In this document: positions 7,758 through 18,552 of the stretch, piece after piece | How positions within the stretch are numbered: the first letter of the stretch is position 1 | Layout: each line of letters begins with the position of its first letter | Assembly: GCA_934630855.1 (NCBI GenBank) | Contig: CAKTWW010000001.1 | Span: 62,001-126,000, forward strand | Direction of reading: 5' to 3' | Source: an uncultured Collinsella sp. | Lineage (GTDB): Bacteria; Actinomycetota; Coriobacteriia; Coriobacteriales; Coriobacteriaceae | Length of the DNA stretch: 64,000 nucleotides | Program-made: the position numbers and the translations under genes | Notes under the pieces: generated by a model | The model's input: the letters and a program-made list of their open reading frames with translations, nothing else | The model's database searches: none | Told to the model about the DNA's origin: nothing

Positions 7758-9908
7758 TTAGTACTGGCTCTCGTGCTTGCTGAAGAAGTCGAAGCGCGGG
7801 GGCAGCGGCTTCACGCGGTGCTCGCCGGGCTTCTCGCCCAGGCTCTCCACAAACTCGTCTGTGGAGGCGAAGATGTTATCCCAGCTAAAGAAGGCGACCG
7901 GATCGACGTCGAAGTACTCGCAGATGAGCTCGCAGCCAGCCGGCACAATACCGTGCATCAGGACGGTCGCTACGCGCAGCTCGGTGAAGGCATCAACGAG
8001 GGCCTGCGTCATCGCGGCATTGGCCGGCTCGCCCTCGAGCTTGTTGGCGGCCTTGGAGGCGTCGCTCCAGCGCTTGTTGGCGGCGCGCAGGTAGTCGTCG
8101 CACACGGCGAGCGCGCGGTGCGTCTCGAACTTGTACATGGCCTGCTCAAAGGCGAGGGCTGCCTGCTCGGCTGCCTCGACCACGGCGTCAGAAGCGGCGC
8201 CGGCGGGAATGCAGCCGTTGCGGTACGGGCTCTCGTCGCCCTCCTTGACGGCGACGCCGTAGAAGCAGCTGCGGGCCAGGCGGTTGAACACGCCGGTCAA
8301 AAGGGCGCTCTCCTTGAGGGCCGGGTCGATGACGCGCTTGTCGTCGCAGGCGCGCACCTCGTTGCCGTCCTTGTCCTTACCGGTCACGCGCGTGTCGTAT
8401 GCCTTGGGGCTAAAGCTCACCGGCTTCTCGGACAGGCCGAGCGACAGCCAATGCGCACGCATCTGCTCGCAGGTGTAGTGGTTGAGCAGGTCGTCTGCCG
8501 GCGGGGGAGGCGTCTGCGAGGACGAGCTGGCCTTTTTGCCCATGTAGAGCAGGTGGTAGCAGGCGCTGACGGTGCTCTGCGTGAGGTCCCAGCCCAGGGC
8601 CTCCCACATGGCGGTCTGCGCGATGCAGTAGAAGTAGATGTTGTCCTGGCCGATGAACTGGTAGATCTGTGCGTCGTCCGAGCACCACCAGTCGCGCCAG
8701 TCGAGCGAGCTGTGCTGGTAGGTGGGTGCGGGTACCTGCGTGGAATCGGCGGCGGGCTCGCCCATGAGGGCGGCATCCTGGGCGGCGACGCCCTCGGTCA
8801 CGCCGGCGGCCTTGGCGTCGCGCGCGAGCACGGTGCGGGTGTAGCTGATGGGCGCCCACAGGCTCTCGGGCCAGCACCAGCAGGTGACGTCGGAGACGCC
8901 GTCGACCTGAGGCACCGGGACGCCCCAGTCGATGTTGCCGGTGATGCGGAAGGGCACGAGCGCCTTGCCGCTGCGGAAGCGCACGCCGCCGTTGGCGAGC
9001 ACCGCGTGGGCGTCGTCGCGTTCCTTCCAGCTGGGGAAGGTGACGGTAAAGCTGCTCTTGTTGCCCTCGGGCTCCAGTACGGTGTGCTCGGGGAGCTGGT
9101 CCTCGACGGCGTCGAAGGCCTCGCGGAACTTGTTCTGGATGTAGAGCTGTGCCGGCAGCAGCCACTCCTCCATGGTCTTGGAGACCACGGAGCGAACCTG
9201 CGGGTTCTGGGCGAGCTTGGCGGTGTAGGTCTTCATAAAGTCGAGGTAGGCCGGCAGGTCGAAGTAGAGGTTGTCGACCGGGCGCAGCTCGGGCACCTCG
9301 CCGGTGAGCTGGCTCTTGGGCGCGATAAGCTCCTCGGGCTCAAACTGGTGACCCAGGTCGCACTCGTCGGCATAGGCCTTCTCGGACTTGCAACCTTGGA
9401 TGGGGCAGCGGCCGATCACCTGGCGACCGTTGAGGAACGTGCCGGCCTTGGCGTCGTAGAACTGCAGCGTGGAGCGCTTGGAGATGGTGCCCTGCTCGTG
9501 CAGGCGCTTGATAATCTCCGCGGTCACCTCGTTGTGAATCTGCGCAGCCGGCTCAAGGCCCGAGCCGCCGTAGATGTCGCAGCTGATGTTGTAGTTGTTG
9601 AGGGTCGCGGCCTGGCGGGAGTGATTGGACTCGACATATTCGCCGATGGACTTGTCGTAGCCCTCGTTCTCCTTGAGCTTGCGGTAGCTCTCCATGATGG
9701 GCGAGCCGTAGCAGTCAGTGCCCGAGGTGAAGATGACGTTCTCGCGGCCCAGGCGGTCGCGCAGGAAGCGGGCGAAGAAGTCGGCCGGGACAAAGACGCC
9801 ACCAACGTGGCCAAAGTGCAGGCCCTTGTTGCCGTAGGGCTCGCCGGCGGTAACGATGGCGCGGCGAGGCCAGCTGGGACGGTCGTTCATGGAGTATTTG
9901 GATGCCAT
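7758..9908 (-). CDS. metG: Methionyl-tRNA synthetase-like class I tRNA ligase
   Basis: The protein has 716 residues from ATG 9908, chosen for AAGGAG 5 bp upstream over an in-frame start 93 bp earlier. The fold is that of MetRS, which charges tRNA with methionine: HIGH-type motif 'HFGH' at 31-34, 'FTSGTDCYGSPI' near 60-75, a zinc-type 'CPIQGC..C' insert near residue 170 and the editing/catalytic 'CWCWPESLWAPISY' near 340. The usual KMSKS is replaced by 'GKKASSSS' at about 455-462, followed by a proline-rich loop, a marked deviation. An anticodon-binding helical region follows from about 540. It may be the main MetRS or a divergent second copy; a search of the rest of the genome would decide. 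Confidence 0.85.
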   Translation of the reverse strand: MASKYSMNDRPSWPRRAIVTAGEPYGNKGLHFGHVGGVFVPADFFARFLRDRLGRENVIFTSGTDCYGSPIMESYRKLKENEGYDKSIGEYVESNHSRQAATLNNYNISCDIYGGSGLEPAAQIHNEVTAEIIKRLHEQGTISKRSTLQFYDAKAGTFLNGRQVIGRCPIQGCKSEKAYADECDLGHQFEPEELIAPKSQLTGEVPELRPVDNLYFDLPAYLDFMKTYTAKLAQNPQVRSVVSKTMEEWLLPAQLYIQNKFREAFDAVEDQLPEHTVLEPEGNKSSFTVTFPSWKERDDAHAVLANGGVRFRSGKALVPFRITGNIDWGVPVPQVDGVSDVTCWCWPESLWAPISYTRTVLARDAKAAGVTEGVAAQDAALMGEPAADSTQVPAPTYQHSSLDWRDWWCSDDAQIYQFIGQDNIYFYCIAQTAMWEALGWDLTQSTVSACYHLLYMGKKASSSSQTPPPPADDLLNHYTCEQMRAHWLSLGLSEKPVSFSPKAYDTRVTGKDKDGNEVRACDDKRVIDPALKESALLTGVFNRLARSCFYGVAVKEGDESPYRNGCIPAGAASDAVVEAAEQAALAFEQAMYKFETHRALAVCDDYLRAANKRWSDASKAANKLEGEPANAAMTQALVDAFTELRVATVLMHGIVPAGCELICEYFDVDPVAFFSWDNIFASTDEFVESLGEKPGEHRVKPLPPRFDFFSKHESQY

Positions 9909-10040
9909 GGGACTCCTTCGCATATGGTGAGAGCGCGGCCGGGCGCGGGGCTCGGCGACGCGGTGGTCAATTCGTGCATATCGTTCGACATTATCGCACA
10001 TGCGGACGGGTACGTGGCAGGGGCGCTATCCTAAGATGCT

Positions 10041-10610
10041 ATGAATGAGATTTCCAACATACATGCGTTTGAGGACGAGGTTTTTCTGCACGCCTGCTTT
10101 GTGTGGGGGATGGCAGTGCTTGGCGCATTTGCCATGTGCCTGGTGCCGGTGTTTATGCTGCTGGGCGGGCCCGCGGACCTGGATGCGGCCGACGCGGGCG
10201 GCTGGATGGCCGTCTTGGGCTGGATAGTCGGCTTGGCGGTCGTCTCTGCTACGTCGTTTTGTGTCCATGAGCTGGTGCATGCGGTGCTATTTAAAGTGCT
10301 GGCGCCTGCGGACGCGCGTGTGACCTTTGGGGCGAACCGCGAGACGGCGATGATTTATGCCTGCGCCGAGGGCGTGGTGTATTCGCGTGCGCGGTATATG
10401 GCGATTTGCCTGGCGCCGACGGTTGTTTTGACGGCGGCGTTTGCCTTGGGGTTTGCGTTCTCGGGCTATCCGCTGCTGTGCTATCTGGCGGCAGGCTTGC
10501 ATTTGTCGGGTTGTGTGGGCGATTGGTATTACGTGCGGACCATCCTGCGCGACCGCCGTATCGTCGCCTGCGAGGACACATCCTTTGGCGTCCGCTTTTT
10601 TGGTCAGTAG
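10041..10610 (+). CDS. DUF3267 integral membrane zinc-peptidase-like protein
   Basis: The 189-residue protein has about four membrane segments (near residues 15-41, 57-74, 118-138 and 140-160). The second helix runs into 'HELVHAVLF', the HExxH zinc-binding motif typical of the DUF3267 family of putative zincin membrane peptidases, and a late 'GDWYYV' may supply a further metal ligand. No substrate is known for the family. Its TAG stop (10608-10610) lies inside the left arm of a 38-bp inverted repeat, so the last codons are part of the repeat. It is followed by queH on the same strand. Confidence 0.8.
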   Translation: MNEISNIHAFEDEVFLHACFVWGMAVLGAFAMCLVPVFMLLGGPADLDAADAGGWMAVLGWIVGLAVVSATSFCVHELVHAVLFKVLAPADARVTFGANRETAMIYACAEGVVYSRARYMAICLAPTVVLTAAFALGFAFSGYPLLCYLAAGLHLSGCVGDWYYVRTILRDRRIVACEDTSFGVRFFGQ

Positions 10611-10714
10611 TCTTTTTGGGACGGGGCTATTTTGACTACTTTTCTGTTGAGATAGGCATTGCGACTGCTTTACGTCAAAAGTAGTCAAAATAGCCCCGTC
10701 CCAAAAAGACTACT
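10606..10714. repeat. Long perfect hairpin, 38-bp arms
   Basis: Bases 10606-10643 and 10677-10714 are exact reverse complements (38 bp), separated by a 33-base loop. The stem core is GGGACGGGGCTATTTTGACT. The left arm contains the stop codon of the DUF3267 gene. It could serve as terminator, but the stem is far longer than a normal terminator and resembles the other long intergenic hairpins in this window. Confidence 0.9.
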
Positions 10715-10730
10715 TATTGCGGGGGAGGAG

Positions 10731-11312
10731 ATGTCCATGAAGCCGTTGCTGCTGCATGCTTGCTGTGCGCCGTGCTCGCTTGAGCCGGTTCGCCTGCTGC
10801 GCGAGGAAGGGTTTGAGCCCACGATTTGCTGGACCAACCCCAATATTCAACCGCGCGATGAATGGCAGCGCCGCCTGGACGAACTGCGCCGGTGGTGTGC
10901 TGATGGCGACATCGAGCTTATCGAGGCAGGCGAGGACCGCGAGCGCTGGGAGGCCGGTGTGGCCCCGTTGGGCGCCGATCGACCCCGTCGCTGTCGTGCG
11001 TGCTATGCCTTGCGTCTGGCCGAGGCATGCCGTGTGGCCCAGGATCGCGGGTTCGAATATGTGGGTACGACGCTCGCCGTCTCGCCGTATCAGCTGTTCG
11101 AGACCTGTAATGACGTGCTTGAGCGCTTGGCAGCGGCACATGGGCTCAACCCGGTCATTCGCGATTTTCGCCCGTATTACCCCGAGGCCACGCGTCGTTC
11201 GCGCGAGCTTGGCATGTATCGGCAGAACTACTGTGGTTGCCGCTTCTCGGCTGTCGAGGCGGCCATGGACCGCGCCCGCATCCGCGACGAGCGTAAAGCC
11301 GCCAAAAAGTAG
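10731..11312 (+). CDS. queH: Epoxyqueuosine reductase QueH
   Basis: The protein has 193 residues from ATG 10731 (GGGGGAGGAG directly upstream). QueH (DUF208) reduces epoxyqueuosine to queuosine in tRNA, the last step of queuosine synthesis, and replaces QueG in many anaerobes. The expected cysteines are present: 'HACCAPCS' (C11, C12, C15), 'CRACYALRL' (C88, C91) and 'NYCGCRFS' near residue 172, which together bind the iron-sulfur cluster and second metal. It is followed by queA 65 bp downstream and tgt 5 kb away, so the pathway genes are grouped. An in-frame start in the upstream hairpin is rejected as it lacks a ribosome site. Confidence 0.93.
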   Translation: MSMKPLLLHACCAPCSLEPVRLLREEGFEPTICWTNPNIQPRDEWQRRLDELRRWCADGDIELIEAGEDRERWEAGVAPLGADRPRRCRACYALRLAEACRVAQDRGFEYVGTTLAVSPYQLFETCNDVLERLAAAHGLNPVIRDFRPYYPEATRRSRELGMYRQNYCGCRFSAVEAAMDRARIRDERKAAKK

Positions 11313-11376
11313 TTCATTTGGGACGTTAGCCTGCTAGGATGTAGAGCGGACTTTAGCTATATAAGGAGAATCCGAC

Positions 11377-12593
<1,217 letters not shown>

Positions 12594-12594
<1 letters not shown>

Positions 12595-12622
12595 GTTACG
12601 GCGTTTTACAAACGCCGTAACC
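12594..12622 (+). terminator. Terminator after queA
   Basis: A 12-bp stem GGTTACGGCGTT/AACGCCGTAACC starts on the last base of the queA stop codon. It is nearly identical to the hairpin after the SDR gene (15894-15921). A second hairpin, CCGCCGTTC/GAACGGCGG, follows at 12663-12684. Each is followed by the phrase CCGG(C/T)CGACGCTGC. Confidence 0.8.
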
Positions 12623-12690
12623 GGCCGACGCTGCAAACGCCCCTAAGCGGCAATCGGGGGTTCCGCCGTTCTACCGAACGGCGGACCGGT

Positions 12691-12804
12691 CGACGCTGCG
12701 CGGGCCGCATTTGGACAATCTGACGTTCAACTTCAAGGGCGCGACCAGAAGGTCAGCGCCCTTTCGTTTCACGTCACCTTGTCTCAAATGCGACCCGCTC
12801 GCTG
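12691..12804. repeat. 114-bp structured intergenic repeat, copy 1
   Basis: The stretch is identical base for base to 15926-16039. It is itself a nested palindrome: CGCATTTG..GACAA pairs with TTGTC..CAAATGCG at the ends, GACGT with ACGTC inside, and AAGGGCGC-GACC with GGTC-GCGCCCTT at the centre around an AGAA loop. Weaker similarity to copy 2 continues downstream (GCCAAAACAT.., CCGTGGTT.., TTGGGGACGTTC). Confidence 0.9.
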
Positions 12805-12840
12805 TCGTTGCCAAAACATTGTCGTTGCCGTGGTTCACTT

Positions 12841-12887
12841 GGCATTTGGGGACGTTCCTTTTGTGTCGGCACTTGGGGACAGTCCTT
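12841..12887. repeat. Paired 20-bp motif, 27-bp spacing
   Basis: GGCATTTGGGGACGTTCCTT at 12841-12860 and GGCACTTGGGGACAGTCCTT at 12868-12887 are two near-identical 20-bp motifs, 27 bp apart start to start. The same pair at the same spacing occurs at 33020-33066. Confidence 0.75.
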
Positions 12888-12939
12888 ATGTCAAGAGATT
12901 GGTGCAAGAGGGATAGGTTGCCTTGCGCCGATTTAAATA

Positions 12940-13006
12940 AGTTGCGGTGAGATAGTTCTTGAATTGGCCTTTTTGAGGGCTAAACAGGAACTATCTCACC
13001 GCAACT
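12940..13006. repeat. GTTGCGGTG-type long hairpin, copy A
   Basis: Arms 12940-12958 and 12988-13006 (19 bp, perfect) carry the family core AGTTGCGGTGAGATAG and enclose a 29-base loop. It lies 26 bp downstream of the coiled-coil gene on the minus strand, so it could terminate that transcript. Confidence 0.9.
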
Positions 13007-13032
13007 GCGTTGGGCTGTTTTTGGCAACTGGC

Positions 13033-14796
13033 TTACTTGCTCATGAACAGCCAGATTGCGATGAGTACGAGGACTGCGGCGATGATGCAGGCGATGGCTC
13101 CGGTGAATTTGACGCGTGAGTCGCGGGTTCGCTTGCGCACGTCGACTTCGGCGGCCTCGAGTTGGGCAACTTCGCGCTCGGTCTCGGTATGCTCGGCCTT
13201 GTCGCGTGCCAAGGATCCGGCGAGCGATTCGGTGATTTCGGGATGGTCGTGCACCTCGGTCGCCCGCTCGATAATCGACTGCGCATGCGCGGCATCTGCT
13301 CGGGCGTTTGCGATGGCCTGCTCTTGCTCGCGGCGTGCCTTGTCCTGCGTGGCGATCTTTTCGCGCAGCTCGCGCTGGCGCGTCGCGGCGGCAGTTTTTG
13401 CGGACTGCAGCTCGTCGCGCGCGGCATCTGCCTCGGCCGTTACGGCCTGGTGTGCGCGTTTAGCGTCGGCGATGGGGGCCTGTGCCTGCTCGACGGCCTG
13501 CTCGGCGGCGGCAAGTGAATGCTCAAGATCGGCGGTCACGCGCGGAATGTCTTCCTCGGCCTTGCGGAGGGCGTCGGCAGCGTCGGAGATTTGCATAGAC
13601 AACTCGCTGGTGCGCACGGTGTAATTGGCGGGATTTGCCGAAGGGTTGCGCTGCAGCTCGGCATACTCGCGACGCAAGGTCTCGAGCTGTGCGCGCGTAG
13701 CATCGGCAGTTTGTCGTGCGGCGGCGACACCGGTATCGCGCTCAGCCTTCACTTTGTCGCGGATGCGCTTGGAATCTTCGAGTCGACGAACCAGGCGGTT
13801 GCCGGTCTCGCGTGAACTCGCCTCGCGGGCTTCCACGGCGTCGAGTGCAGCCTTCAGGCGGAGCTCGGTCGCATCGTCTTCTGCCTTCATTTGCTCGAGC
13901 TGGCCCTTGAGCTCCGTCGCTTTGGCGGCATGGGCATCACGGGTAATTTCAGCTGCCGCAGCGGTCTTTTGTGCCGTGGCGATTGCCTGGCGCTGGTCGG
14001 CGATGATCTGATCGTAGCGGCCTGCGATGTCCTGGCGCGTCTCGAGCTCCTCTGCCTGGTCGGCGATGCGCTGCTCAAGCTCGGACAGGTGGGCGCGGGC
14101 ATCGGCGAGTGCCTTCTTGGCGGCGTTCATCTCGCGCATGGCCGACGCGCCCTGGGCGATAAAAGTGCCCACGGCGTTAGCGGTGTTTGAGACGGCGCTC
14201 CCCAGGTCGCGGCTCGTGGCGGGGGCATGCGAGGTGGTCGGGTGCGCGGCCTCGGCGGCATTCGTATCGGCAGTCTGCGGCGCGGCGATATTGCCGGTGC
14301 CGCCTTCGATCACGGAAAAGCCCGCTGCATGCGGGTCGACGGCGTCCGCGCCAATCGTGGGATGCTCGAGCTGCAGAAACGAGGGCATAGTGCTGCCCTG
14401 GTCGGCAACCGGGGTCTCGCCGGGCACAAACGTCGAGGCGGCCTCGGCGGCTTCCTCATCCTCGGCGTCGACATCGGCATCGGCGACAGCGTCCTTCATC
14501 GCTTTGACGGCATCCATCATGGAGTCCATGACGGCGTCGAGCTCTTCTTCCGAAGACACCTCGATGGGGCCCGCTGCTTGCGGAGCGGCGTCCTTTTCGG
14601 GGGCGTCGTCCTGAGCGGCCGAATCGTCGTTTTGCTCGTCGGCATCTTCGGCCGCAGGGATTTCCGTCGCAGCGCCGTTATCCAGAGTGGCGTCGTCGAT
14701 GTCGGTATCATTGCAGGTCGCAGCGTCAGTATCTGCGGCGACGTCTGCTGAATCATCAATATGCTGTTGAGTCTGGGGGTCCAGCTCGTCTGTCAT
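13033..14796 (-). CDS. Coiled-coil, C-terminally membrane-anchored protein
   Basis: The protein has 587 residues from ATG 14796 (GAGGAG 9 bp upstream; ATG 14802 would be too close to it). Residues 1-130 are acidic and rich in D, A and E, likely disordered. Residues about 215-550 are an almost unbroken run of charged heptads ('LADARAHLSELEQRIADQAE' type), a long coiled coil with many alanines and glutamines. A single hydrophobic helix near the end ('GAIACIIAAVLVLIAIWLF') followed by 'MSK' gives a tail anchor. No enzyme motif is seen. It may be a scaffold or cell-envelope organising protein. It stands alone, flanked by hairpin repeats downstream. Confidence 0.8.
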   Translation of the reverse strand: MTDELDPQTQQHIDDSADVAADTDAATCNDTDIDDATLDNGAATEIPAAEDADEQNDDSAAQDDAPEKDAAPQAAGPIEVSSEEELDAVMDSMMDAVKAMKDAVADADVDAEDEEAAEAASTFVPGETPVADQGSTMPSFLQLEHPTIGADAVDPHAAGFSVIEGGTGNIAAPQTADTNAAEAAHPTTSHAPATSRDLGSAVSNTANAVGTFIAQGASAMREMNAAKKALADARAHLSELEQRIADQAEELETRQDIAGRYDQIIADQRQAIATAQKTAAAAEITRDAHAAKATELKGQLEQMKAEDDATELRLKAALDAVEAREASSRETGNRLVRRLEDSKRIRDKVKAERDTGVAAARQTADATRAQLETLRREYAELQRNPSANPANYTVRTSELSMQISDAADALRKAEEDIPRVTADLEHSLAAAEQAVEQAQAPIADAKRAHQAVTAEADAARDELQSAKTAAATRQRELREKIATQDKARREQEQAIANARADAAHAQSIIERATEVHDHPEITESLAGSLARDKAEHTETEREVAQLEAAEVDVRKRTRDSRVKFTGAIACIIAAVLVLIAIWLFMSK

Positions 14797-15090
14797 AGGC
14801 ATGTGCTCCTCATCGTTGTTCGTCACCCTATGATAAAGTCTCGCGCCGACATCCCGCGCCCCGCAGCAAAGTTTCAAAACGTGTTCGATGACTCGTTGCG
14901 TTAGCAAAAACTCGGCCGCTCTATCCATTTTTTACTTGACATTCCCTTCGCCGAAAGACGTTGCACCGTTCGCCTGCCATGGGCTTTATTTTTCACTTGA
15001 ACCCGCTAAAGTTGCATTTCAGCTTTTGGCGCGTGAAGTTGGATGCGCGCAGTCGACGGGCAGGCCCGTCGCGATTTGAAAGGACTTCGT
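14797..15090. other. Divergent intergenic region
   Basis: This gap of almost 300 bp separates the coiled-coil gene (minus) from the SDR gene (plus). It contains TTGACA at 14936-14941, but no convincing -10 at the right distance, and TATGAT at 14829-14834. It must hold both promoters; no RNA gene or long repeat is seen. Confidence 0.5.
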
Positions 15091-15891
15091 ATGGGACTTT
15101 TCACTGGTAAGACCGTGATCGTTACCGGCGGCGGCAAGGCCACGCTCAAGGACGGCTCCGCTGGCTCCATCGGCTACGGCATCGATATCGCCTTTGCCAA
15201 GGAGGGCGCGAACCTCGTCATCACCGGCCGCAACGTCGCCAAGCTCGAGGCCGCCAAGGAGTCTCTTGAGGCTGAGTACGGCGTCAAGGTTCTTCCTGTT
15301 CAGGCCGATGTCTCCGCCGGCCAGGACAACGAGGCCGTCGTGCAGAACGTTATCGACAAGGCGATTGAGGAGTTCGGCCGCATCGACGCCGTCGTCAACA
15401 ACGCTCAGGCAAGCGCCTCGGGCGTGACCATTGCCGACCACACCATGGATCAGTTTAACCTGGCCATTTACTCTGGCCTGTATGCCACCTATCTGTACAT
15501 GCAGAAGGCCTATCCGCACCTGAAGGAGACCAAGGGCTCCGTGGTCAACTTTGCCTCGGGCGCCGGCCTGTTTGGCAACTATGGTCAGTGCAGTTATGCC
15601 GCTGCCAAGGAGGGCATCCGTGGTCTGACTCGCGTCGCCGCCAATGAGTGGGGCAAGGACGGCATCAACGTCAACATCGTGTGTCCGCTTGCTTGGACCG
15701 CTGCGCTCGAGAACTTCCAGGATGCTTATCCCGAGGCGTTCAAGGCCAACGTCCACATGCCGCCGGCGGGCCACTACGGCGACGTCGAGAAGGAGATCGG
15801 CCGCGTGGTCGTTCAGCTCTGCGGCCCCGACTTTAAGTACATGAACGGCGAGACCGTCACCCTCGAGGGCGGCATGGGCCAGCGTCCTTAA
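15091..15891 (+). CDS. Short-chain dehydrogenase/reductase
   Basis: The protein has 266 residues from ATG 15091 (AAAGGA 7 bp upstream). This is a classical SDR: the nucleotide-binding 'TGGGKA..GSIGYGI' at residues 10-31, with an insert between the glycines, 'NNAQAS' near 107, the active-site Ser in 'NFASGAG' and the catalytic 'YAAAK' near 170, and the C-terminal 'GETVTLEGGMGQRP'. The substrate is unknown; steroid, sugar or fatty-acid alcohols are all possible in this family. It is not similar in sequence pattern to the Collinsella 7beta-hydroxysteroid dehydrogenase as I know it. A terminator and the second copy of the 114-bp repeat follow. Confidence 0.9.
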   Translation: MGLFTGKTVIVTGGGKATLKDGSAGSIGYGIDIAFAKEGANLVITGRNVAKLEAAKESLEAEYGVKVLPVQADVSAGQDNEAVVQNVIDKAIEEFGRIDAVVNNAQASASGVTIADHTMDQFNLAIYSGLYATYLYMQKAYPHLKETKGSVVNFASGAGLFGNYGQCSYAAAKEGIRGLTRVAANEWGKDGINVNIVCPLAWTAALENFQDAYPEAFKANVHMPPAGHYGDVEKEIGRVVVQLCGPDFKYMNGETVTLEGGMGQRP

Positions 15892-15893
15892 TT

Positions 15894-15921
15894 GTTACGG
15901 CGTTTTACCAAACGCCGTAAC
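15894..15921 (+). terminator. Terminator after SDR gene
   Basis: GTTACGGCGTTT (15894-15905) pairs with AAACGCCGTAAC (15910-15921), a 12-bp stem with loop TACC. It is the same hairpin sequence as after queA. Confidence 0.8.
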
Positions 15922-15925
15922 GGGC

Positions 15926-16039
15926 CGACGCTGCGCGGGCCGCATTTGGACAATCTGACGTTCAACTTCAAGGGCGCGACCAGAAGGTCAGCGCCCTTTC
16001 GTTTCACGTCACCTTGTCTCAAATGCGACCCGCTCGCTG
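15926..16039. repeat. 114-bp structured intergenic repeat, copy 2
   Basis: The stretch is identical to 12691-12804 and follows a near-identical terminator. Downstream homology to copy 1 resumes at GCCAAAACAT (about 16112) and the TTGGGGACGTTC motif (16161), interrupted by about 65 bp absent from copy 1. Confidence 0.9.
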
Positions 16040-16160
16040 ACTTATGCTCAACCTGCGACACCTTCTTGTTTCAAGGCACCTTGCTCGCTCTGGCGGGTTT
16101 TCGCTGTCGGTGCCAAAACATCGGCGTTTCCGTGGTTAGTAAAAAGCCTTCCCATAGTCA

Positions 16161-16203
16161 TTGGGGACGTTCTTGTTTGACTAGTCGTTTAAGAACGTCC
16201 CAA
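16161..16203. repeat. Hairpin built on the GGGGACGTTC motif
   Basis: TTGGGGACGTTCTT (16161-16174) pairs with AAGAACGTCCCAA (16191-16203), with one bulged G. The stem carries the same GGGGACGTTC sequence as the paired 20-bp motif at 12841 and 33020, but here it is folded back on a complement. Confidence 0.75.
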
Positions 16204-16215
16204 CGACTACTCGCA

Positions 16216-16287
16216 AAATGAGCGTGGATAATCTCCCGTTTTTGGCCTGTGTTTTGGGCAAAAGTGGGAGATTATCCACGCTCATTT
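16216..16287. repeat. Long perfect hairpin, 22-bp arms
   Basis: Bases 16216-16237 and 16266-16287 are exact reverse complements with the core GAGCGTGGATAATCTCCC. The 28-base loop is GT-rich. It lies about 120 bp before tgt and could act in either direction. Confidence 0.9.
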
Positions 16288-16409
16288 GCCGTGCCCTTGT
16301 CGTGTCCCCGCCACGCCGCCTCTCGCACCAGTTTCTGTCGAGTCGGTGCTCCTTGCGGGTTGCTCGTATAATGGTCTGCGTATGAACCGCAACCAAGGAG
16401 TTCCAGTTT

Positions 16410-17549
<1,140 letters not shown>

Positions 17550-17762
17550 GAGCGGCGCGGGCACTTGCAGAGCGCGGGCAACGGCAAGGGGCGAGCGCCG
17601 GCCGTTCGTCACGTTCGCTAACACCGTCTGCGCGACCGCTGACCGATAGCTTGCAAGTACATGATGCATCGTGGGTACCATACCGAATAGTTGATGTTCG
17701 AGCGGGTGTTTGGCGCATGGCGTCGGCCCCGCCCGTTTTTCTTTTTCTCGATAGGGGTACCC

Positions 17763-18521
17763 ATGATTAAGAACGAAAATGTCGAGGGCGAGCCCGCCTA
17801 CGACGAGACGTACCGCCGCGGACCCGTGGTCATGCGTGGCCCCATGATTCCTAAGGACAATACGTACGCCAATCTGCTAGCGCCCGAGGACTCGACCGAT
17901 TGGCTGCATGCCGACCCCTGGCGCGTGCTGCGCATTCAGGCAGAGTTTGTCGATGGCTTTGGCGCACTTGCCGAGCTTGGACCTGCGGTGACCATCTTCG
18001 GTAGCGCCCGCACGCCCAAGACCGACCCGCTTTACAAGGCAGCGCGCACCGTCGGGCGCAAGATCGCGCAGCGCGGCGTGGCGGTTATCACCGGTGGCGG
18101 TCCCGGTATTATGGAGGCGGCCAACAGGGGAGCGGCGAGTGCCAACGGCAAATCGGTCGGTCTGGGTATTGAGCTGCCGCACGAGCAGGGGCTCAACAAA
18201 TACGTGAACCTGGGCATGGATTTCCGCTACTTCTTTGTGCGCAAGACTATGTTCGTCAAATACAGCTCGGGCGCCATCGTGTTCCCCGGCGGCTTTGGCA
18301 CGCTCGACGAGATGTTCGAGGTGCTCACGCTGGTACAGACGCACAAGGTCAAGCGCATGCCGCTCGTGCTGGTGGGCACCGAGTACTGGCAGGGCCTGTT
18401 CGACTGGCTCAACGGCCCGGTGATGGACGCCGGTATGATTAGCCCGCTCGATCCGGAGCTTGTGCACATCACCGACGACCTCAACGAGGCCGTCGACATT
18501 GCCCTGAGCGGGCTGATGTAG
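17763..18521 (+). CDS. LOG family (TIGR00730) nucleotide-monophosphate glycosidase
   Basis: The protein has 252 residues from ATG 17763 (AGGGG 6-7 bp upstream). The Rossmann-like LOG fold is evident: 'VTIFGSART' near 80, 'VAVITGGGPGIMEAANRGA' near 105 and the family signature 'FPGGFGTLDEMFE' near 180, with the conserved Glu and Arg of the active site. The family cleaves the base from nucleoside 5'-monophosphates (cytokinin ribosides in plants; AMP or related nucleotides in bacteria). An N-terminal extension of about 70 residues is longer than minimal LOG proteins, as in the larger (type II) bacterial forms. It lies alone, 213 bp after tgt. Confidence 0.88.
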   Translation: MIKNENVEGEPAYDETYRRGPVVMRGPMIPKDNTYANLLAPEDSTDWLHADPWRVLRIQAEFVDGFGALAELGPAVTIFGSARTPKTDPLYKAARTVGRKIAQRGVAVITGGGPGIMEAANRGAASANGKSVGLGIELPHEQGLNKYVNLGMDFRYFFVRKTMFVKYSSGAIVFPGGFGTLDEMFEVLTLVQTHKVKRMPLVLVGTEYWQGLFDWLNGPVMDAGMISPLDPELVHITDDLNEAVDIALSGLM

Positions 18522-18552
18522 GGCGAGCGTGCCTGTTGTTGTAGTAATGAGA

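Noticed and set aside
7581..10034. 817-codon open frame on the plus strand
   Set aside because: Antisense shadow of the metG-like and neighbouring minus-strand genes; no domain or ribosome site.
11046..11062. GGTTCGAAT resembling a tRNA T-loop
   Set aside because: It lies inside queH in a conserved coding stretch, and no acceptor or anticodon stems can be built around it.
14936..14964. TTGACA as -35 of the SDR gene
   Set aside because: No acceptable -10 hexamer lies 16-18 bp downstream, so a promoter call is not justified.
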